Below, one piece after another: positions 8,101-9,458 of a DNA stretch of 9,458 nt (position 1 is its first letter; each line of letters opens with the position of its first letter). The notes under the pieces were generated by a model. The model was not told the DNA's origin, did not search any database, and saw only the letters and a list, made by a program, of their open reading frames with translations. This stretch comes from an uncultured Clostridia bacterium (GTDB taxonomy: Bacteria; Bacillota; Clostridia; Lachnospirales; Lachnospiraceae): contig CALASV010000304.1 in NCBI GenBank assembly GCA_937888895.1, positions 1 to 9,458 of the forward strand, written 5' to 3'. The position numbers and the translations under genes were made by a program.

Positions 8101-9458
8101 ACAAAATTACAAAAGAAATATCAACTGAAAAAAGATGCATGGAAATCTATTGTTTATGTGGAAAAAGAAGAAACTCATCAAGAAATATTAGCGGAAGACC
8201 GAAAAAAGAAAATAAAGCAAAAAGAAAGTCTTTGGAATGAGGAAGATAAACAAATTGGTATTTTAATAAGTAAAATAGCTGATAAAAAGCAAGTAATTTT
8301 AGAACAATGTGGAAAAGAAAAACCACTTGCTAGACAAGAAATTCATACATTGGATTTTGAAGCTAGAAAAAATCAGTTAGAGTATGTAAAAAAAGAATTA
8401 GAAAAAGAACAAAATGGAATTAGTAGTCGTTTACAAAGTTTACATGAAAATTTAAGTGTGTTTGCAGAATATCAAGATTTTGTTATAATGGAAGAACTTG
8501 CTTGGGAAGAAGATTTTTCGGAAATGGATACAAAACGATTGCGAGAATTTTCTGGTATGATGCGAAGAGATTATCGACAAGAAATTGAAAATGGCAGAGA
8601 AGAAAAAGATAAATTAGAAGCAAAATTAAACTCTCTCACAAGGAAAACGATGTATCAAGAAGATTATTATCGAAAACCTTTAGAAGCTATGTTGTCTGTT
8701 TTGGGAAAAGCAGAATTAGTACTTGCACAACTTCATACAACGATTCAATCTTATGATAGTCAAATGGCAAAATTAGCGGTTGACATTAGTATGGTAGAAA
8801 AAGAAAAAGGAAATATAGAAGGATTATTAGAAGATTACATTAAAGATGTACATCGAAATATGCAAAAAATAGATAATAATTCTACAATTACGATTCGAGA
8901 ACAGTCAGTGAAAATGTTGAAATTGCAATTGCCAGATTGGGAAGAAAACGAGGGATTGTACGGGCAAAGACTTCAAGATTTTATGCAACAATTAACACAA
9001 AAAGGTATTGAATTATATGAAAAGAATGAAAATGCCTCGGATTATTTCAGTACCCAAATAACAACAAAAAATTTATATGATACCGTAGTTGGAATTGGAA
9101 ATATTCAAATTAAACTTTATAAGATTGAGGAACAAAGACAATATCCAATTACTTGGGCAGAAGTTTCAAGAAACTCTGGTGGAGAAGGATTTTTATCAGC
9201 GTTTGTTGTATTATCTAGTTTGTTATATTATATGCGTCGAGATGAAACAGATGTTTTTGCTGATAAAAATGAAGGAAAAGTATTATTGATGGACAATCCA
9301 TTTGCTCAAACAAACGCAGCACATTTATTAAAACCTTTGATGGATATGGCAAAAAAGACAAATACACAATTGATTTGTTTATCAGGACTTGGTGGAGATT
9401 CTATTTATAGTAGATTTGACAATATTTATGTATTAAATTTAGTTTCTACAAGTTTGCA
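5170..9458 (+). CDS. jetC: Wadjet SMC ATPase JetC (MukB-like), 3' end beyond the window
   Basis: The frame is open from ATG 5170 to the window edge, 1429 codons plus two bases, with no stop. It encodes the SMC motor of Wadjet, which dimerises at the hinge and uses ATP to extrude DNA. Residues 1-~200 form the N-terminal head with Walker A SLRNGGGKS (36-44, K43) and a Q-loop Gln at 48. Residues ~210-635 form the first coiled-coil arm, rich in Glu, Lys and Gln. Residues ~638-745 form the hinge, including LHPVYGMNWLEKNGY and YTSFPIPLIPRENL. Residues ~750-1270 form the returning arm. The C-terminal head has the ABC signature NSGGEGF (1335-1341), Walker B VLLMDNPF (1371-1378) and QLICLSGLGG near the end. 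The residue after the Walker B Asp is Asn (1376), not the usual SMC Glu. Only the final few tens of residues appear to be missing. Confidence 0.92.
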   Translation, partial: MSKINAIRLINLNYNNNAIRISDELFRLNGESTLMSLRNGGGKSVLVQMITAPFVHKSYRNAADRPFESYFTTSKPTFIMVEWALDNGAGYCLTGMMVRKNQETESSESLEIINFISEYDSSCEQDISHIPVVEKGKKEVILKNFHACKQLFEAYKKDSSKKFFYYDMNQYAQSRQYFDKLAEYQIHFKEWESIIKKVNAKESGLSELFSDCKNEKELLEKWFLETVERKVDRDKSRMKEFQSIVEKYVRLYKENKSKIQRRDTILAFKEDMLGVEEQAKNYVETEQKVKAFENRIACFIQELNRLEELVKQNLQKVEQKKKNCEAELLHIAYEKLSMELYQLEDKLKFRIANRDMIGMEKDALEEELEKINQMLHLLECAKQQEFVDEQKREYELFTQKIEVYRKDEKELEQERKSLGGYLKKHYEIMVENTSLSLSKKEEECEQIEQKRVLQKQKQVECQEKIEEFLVKIAECNTRMKGFSQKEENFNRNYEENFIRNIVGEYEPGFLDIKKEQQEKQLLELIKSQNQHIKQQEETKERKHSLERKIEDYRNEKRSQEYELKDLLEQETRLQKQLEERKNIMRYLEADTTKLWQLDKLLEIADRKLMELDRIRKELEQEEHVLQKEWKKLTSGELLELPQEFKKLLTELELHPVYGMNWLEKNGYSKKKNMEMIRKQPFLPYSLILPKAEIKKLETRGKELYTSFPIPLIPRENLEKVLLEKESSILNLEGISFYLWFNEQLLDKKALQILVQQKEIELKKKREQIELRKTEYQEYLNKKTILKHQSLTKEVVEENQELQEKTKENIKKIELLILQGNEEIQQLLQSLEELTQTILKEKQQIEWCKRREKEFQQFCMDYAEYQTDIQTIDRMKQEKIRLEDRKKQAIELMEQCIESLKTAETQKQQLLRLFEEQKQSFAKYEQYQCLEVTDLEKTIEEVEARYDAITSKMSLQLQELEEQQQKVRKSLEKATYELTKLQKKYQLKKDAWKSIVYVEKEETHQEILAEDRKKKIKQKESLWNEEDKQIGILISKIADKKQVILEQCGKEKPLARQEIHTLDFEARKNQLEYVKKELEKEQNGISSRLQSLHENLSVFAEYQDFVIMEELAWEEDFSEMDTKRLREFSGMMRRDYRQEIENGREEKDKLEAKLNSLTRKTMYQEDYYRKPLEAMLSVLGKAELVLAQLHTTIQSYDSQMAKLAVDISMVEKEKGNIEGLLEDYIKDVHRNMQKIDNNSTITIREQSVKMLKLQLPDWEENEGLYGQRLQDFMQQLTQKGIELYEKNENASDYFSTQITTKNLYDTVVGIGNIQIKLYKIEEQRQYPITWAEVSRNSGGEGFLSAFVVLSSLLYYMRRDETDVFADKNEGKVLLMDNPFAQTNAAHLLKPLMDMAKKTNTQLICLSGLGGDSIYSRFDNIYVLNLVSTSL

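Larger units (their letters stand above)
1759..9458 (+). other. Wadjet (type II-like) anti-plasmid defence operon, jetD-jetA-jetB-jetC
   Basis: Four tightly packed same-strand genes encode all the subunits of a Wadjet system: TOPRIM nuclease, kleisin, kleisin-binding winged-helix subunit and SMC ATPase. The spacers are 19 nt, 28 nt and an 8-nt overlap, which indicates a single transcript. The type II assignment rests on the style of JetA (formerly DUF5716-like), JetB (DUF6063-like) and the long JetC with a DNPF Walker B, rather than the DUF3375/DUF4194 or TIGR02677-02680 sets of types I and III. This is recalled family knowledge, not a search result. No dedicated promoter is recognisable in the 13 nt before jetD. 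The right end of jetC is outside the window. Confidence 0.88.

Noticed and set aside
9089..9289. 66-codon + strand frame near the right end
   Set aside because: It lies out of frame within the conserved jetC C-terminal head, covering the ABC signature, and has no independent support.
5170..9458. Possible call as SbcC, RecN or a generic chromosome-segregation SMC
   Set aside because: The adjacent kleisin, MukE-like and TOPRIM nuclease genes, together with the hinge motifs and NGGGKS/DNPF motifs, fit JetC better than a stand-alone SMC or SbcC, which would be next to sbcD.

Overview
The window is AT-rich, densely coding on the + strand, and uses AGGAG-type ribosome binding sites with AAA/GAA/TTA-biased codons. 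This points to a low-GC Bacillota, most likely a clostridial (Lachnospiraceae-like) gut anaerobe. The taxon is an inference from composition and protein style only.

Positions 21-1745 form one open reading frame that does not look like one natural gene. Its first ~328 residues are the seven-helix membrane part of a UPF0182 (COG1615) protein. The remaining ~243 residues are the C-terminal two thirds of a cytosolic uroporphyrinogen-decarboxylase-like (URO-D) protein. The switch falls near 1005-1020, and arginine codon use changes at the same place (AGA before, mostly CGT after). Both partners are truncated, so this is either an assembly or amplification chimera or a real recombination junction.

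Positions 1759-9458 hold a Wadjet anti-plasmid defence operon in the order jetD-jetA-jetB-jetC, best matching type II. JetD (1759-2802) is the TOPRIM nuclease related to topoisomerase VI. JetA (2822-4435) is the MukF-like kleisin, and JetB (4464-5177) is the MukE-like kleisin-binding subunit. JetC (from 5170, running off the right edge at 9458) is the MukB-like SMC ATPase, with Walker A, hinge, ABC signature and Walker B all visible. Gene gaps are 19 nt, 28 nt and an 8-nt overlap, and each gene has its own Shine-Dalgarno sequence, so the four look like one transcription unit. From knowledge of the family, JetABC is a DNA loop-extruding SMC complex that recognises small closed circular DNA and brings JetD to cut it.

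The URO-D-like fragment ends only 13 nt before jetD. The operon may therefore be read through from that gene, or from a promoter inside it that I cannot identify. No tRNA, rRNA, CRISPR array, insertion sequence or convincing terminator is visible, and no intergenic stretch exceeds 30 bases. The Wadjet system is a known type of defence, so I do not claim a new system. The points most worth checking are the chimeric ORF, the DN in place of DE at the JetC Walker B site, and the genomic setting of the operon.
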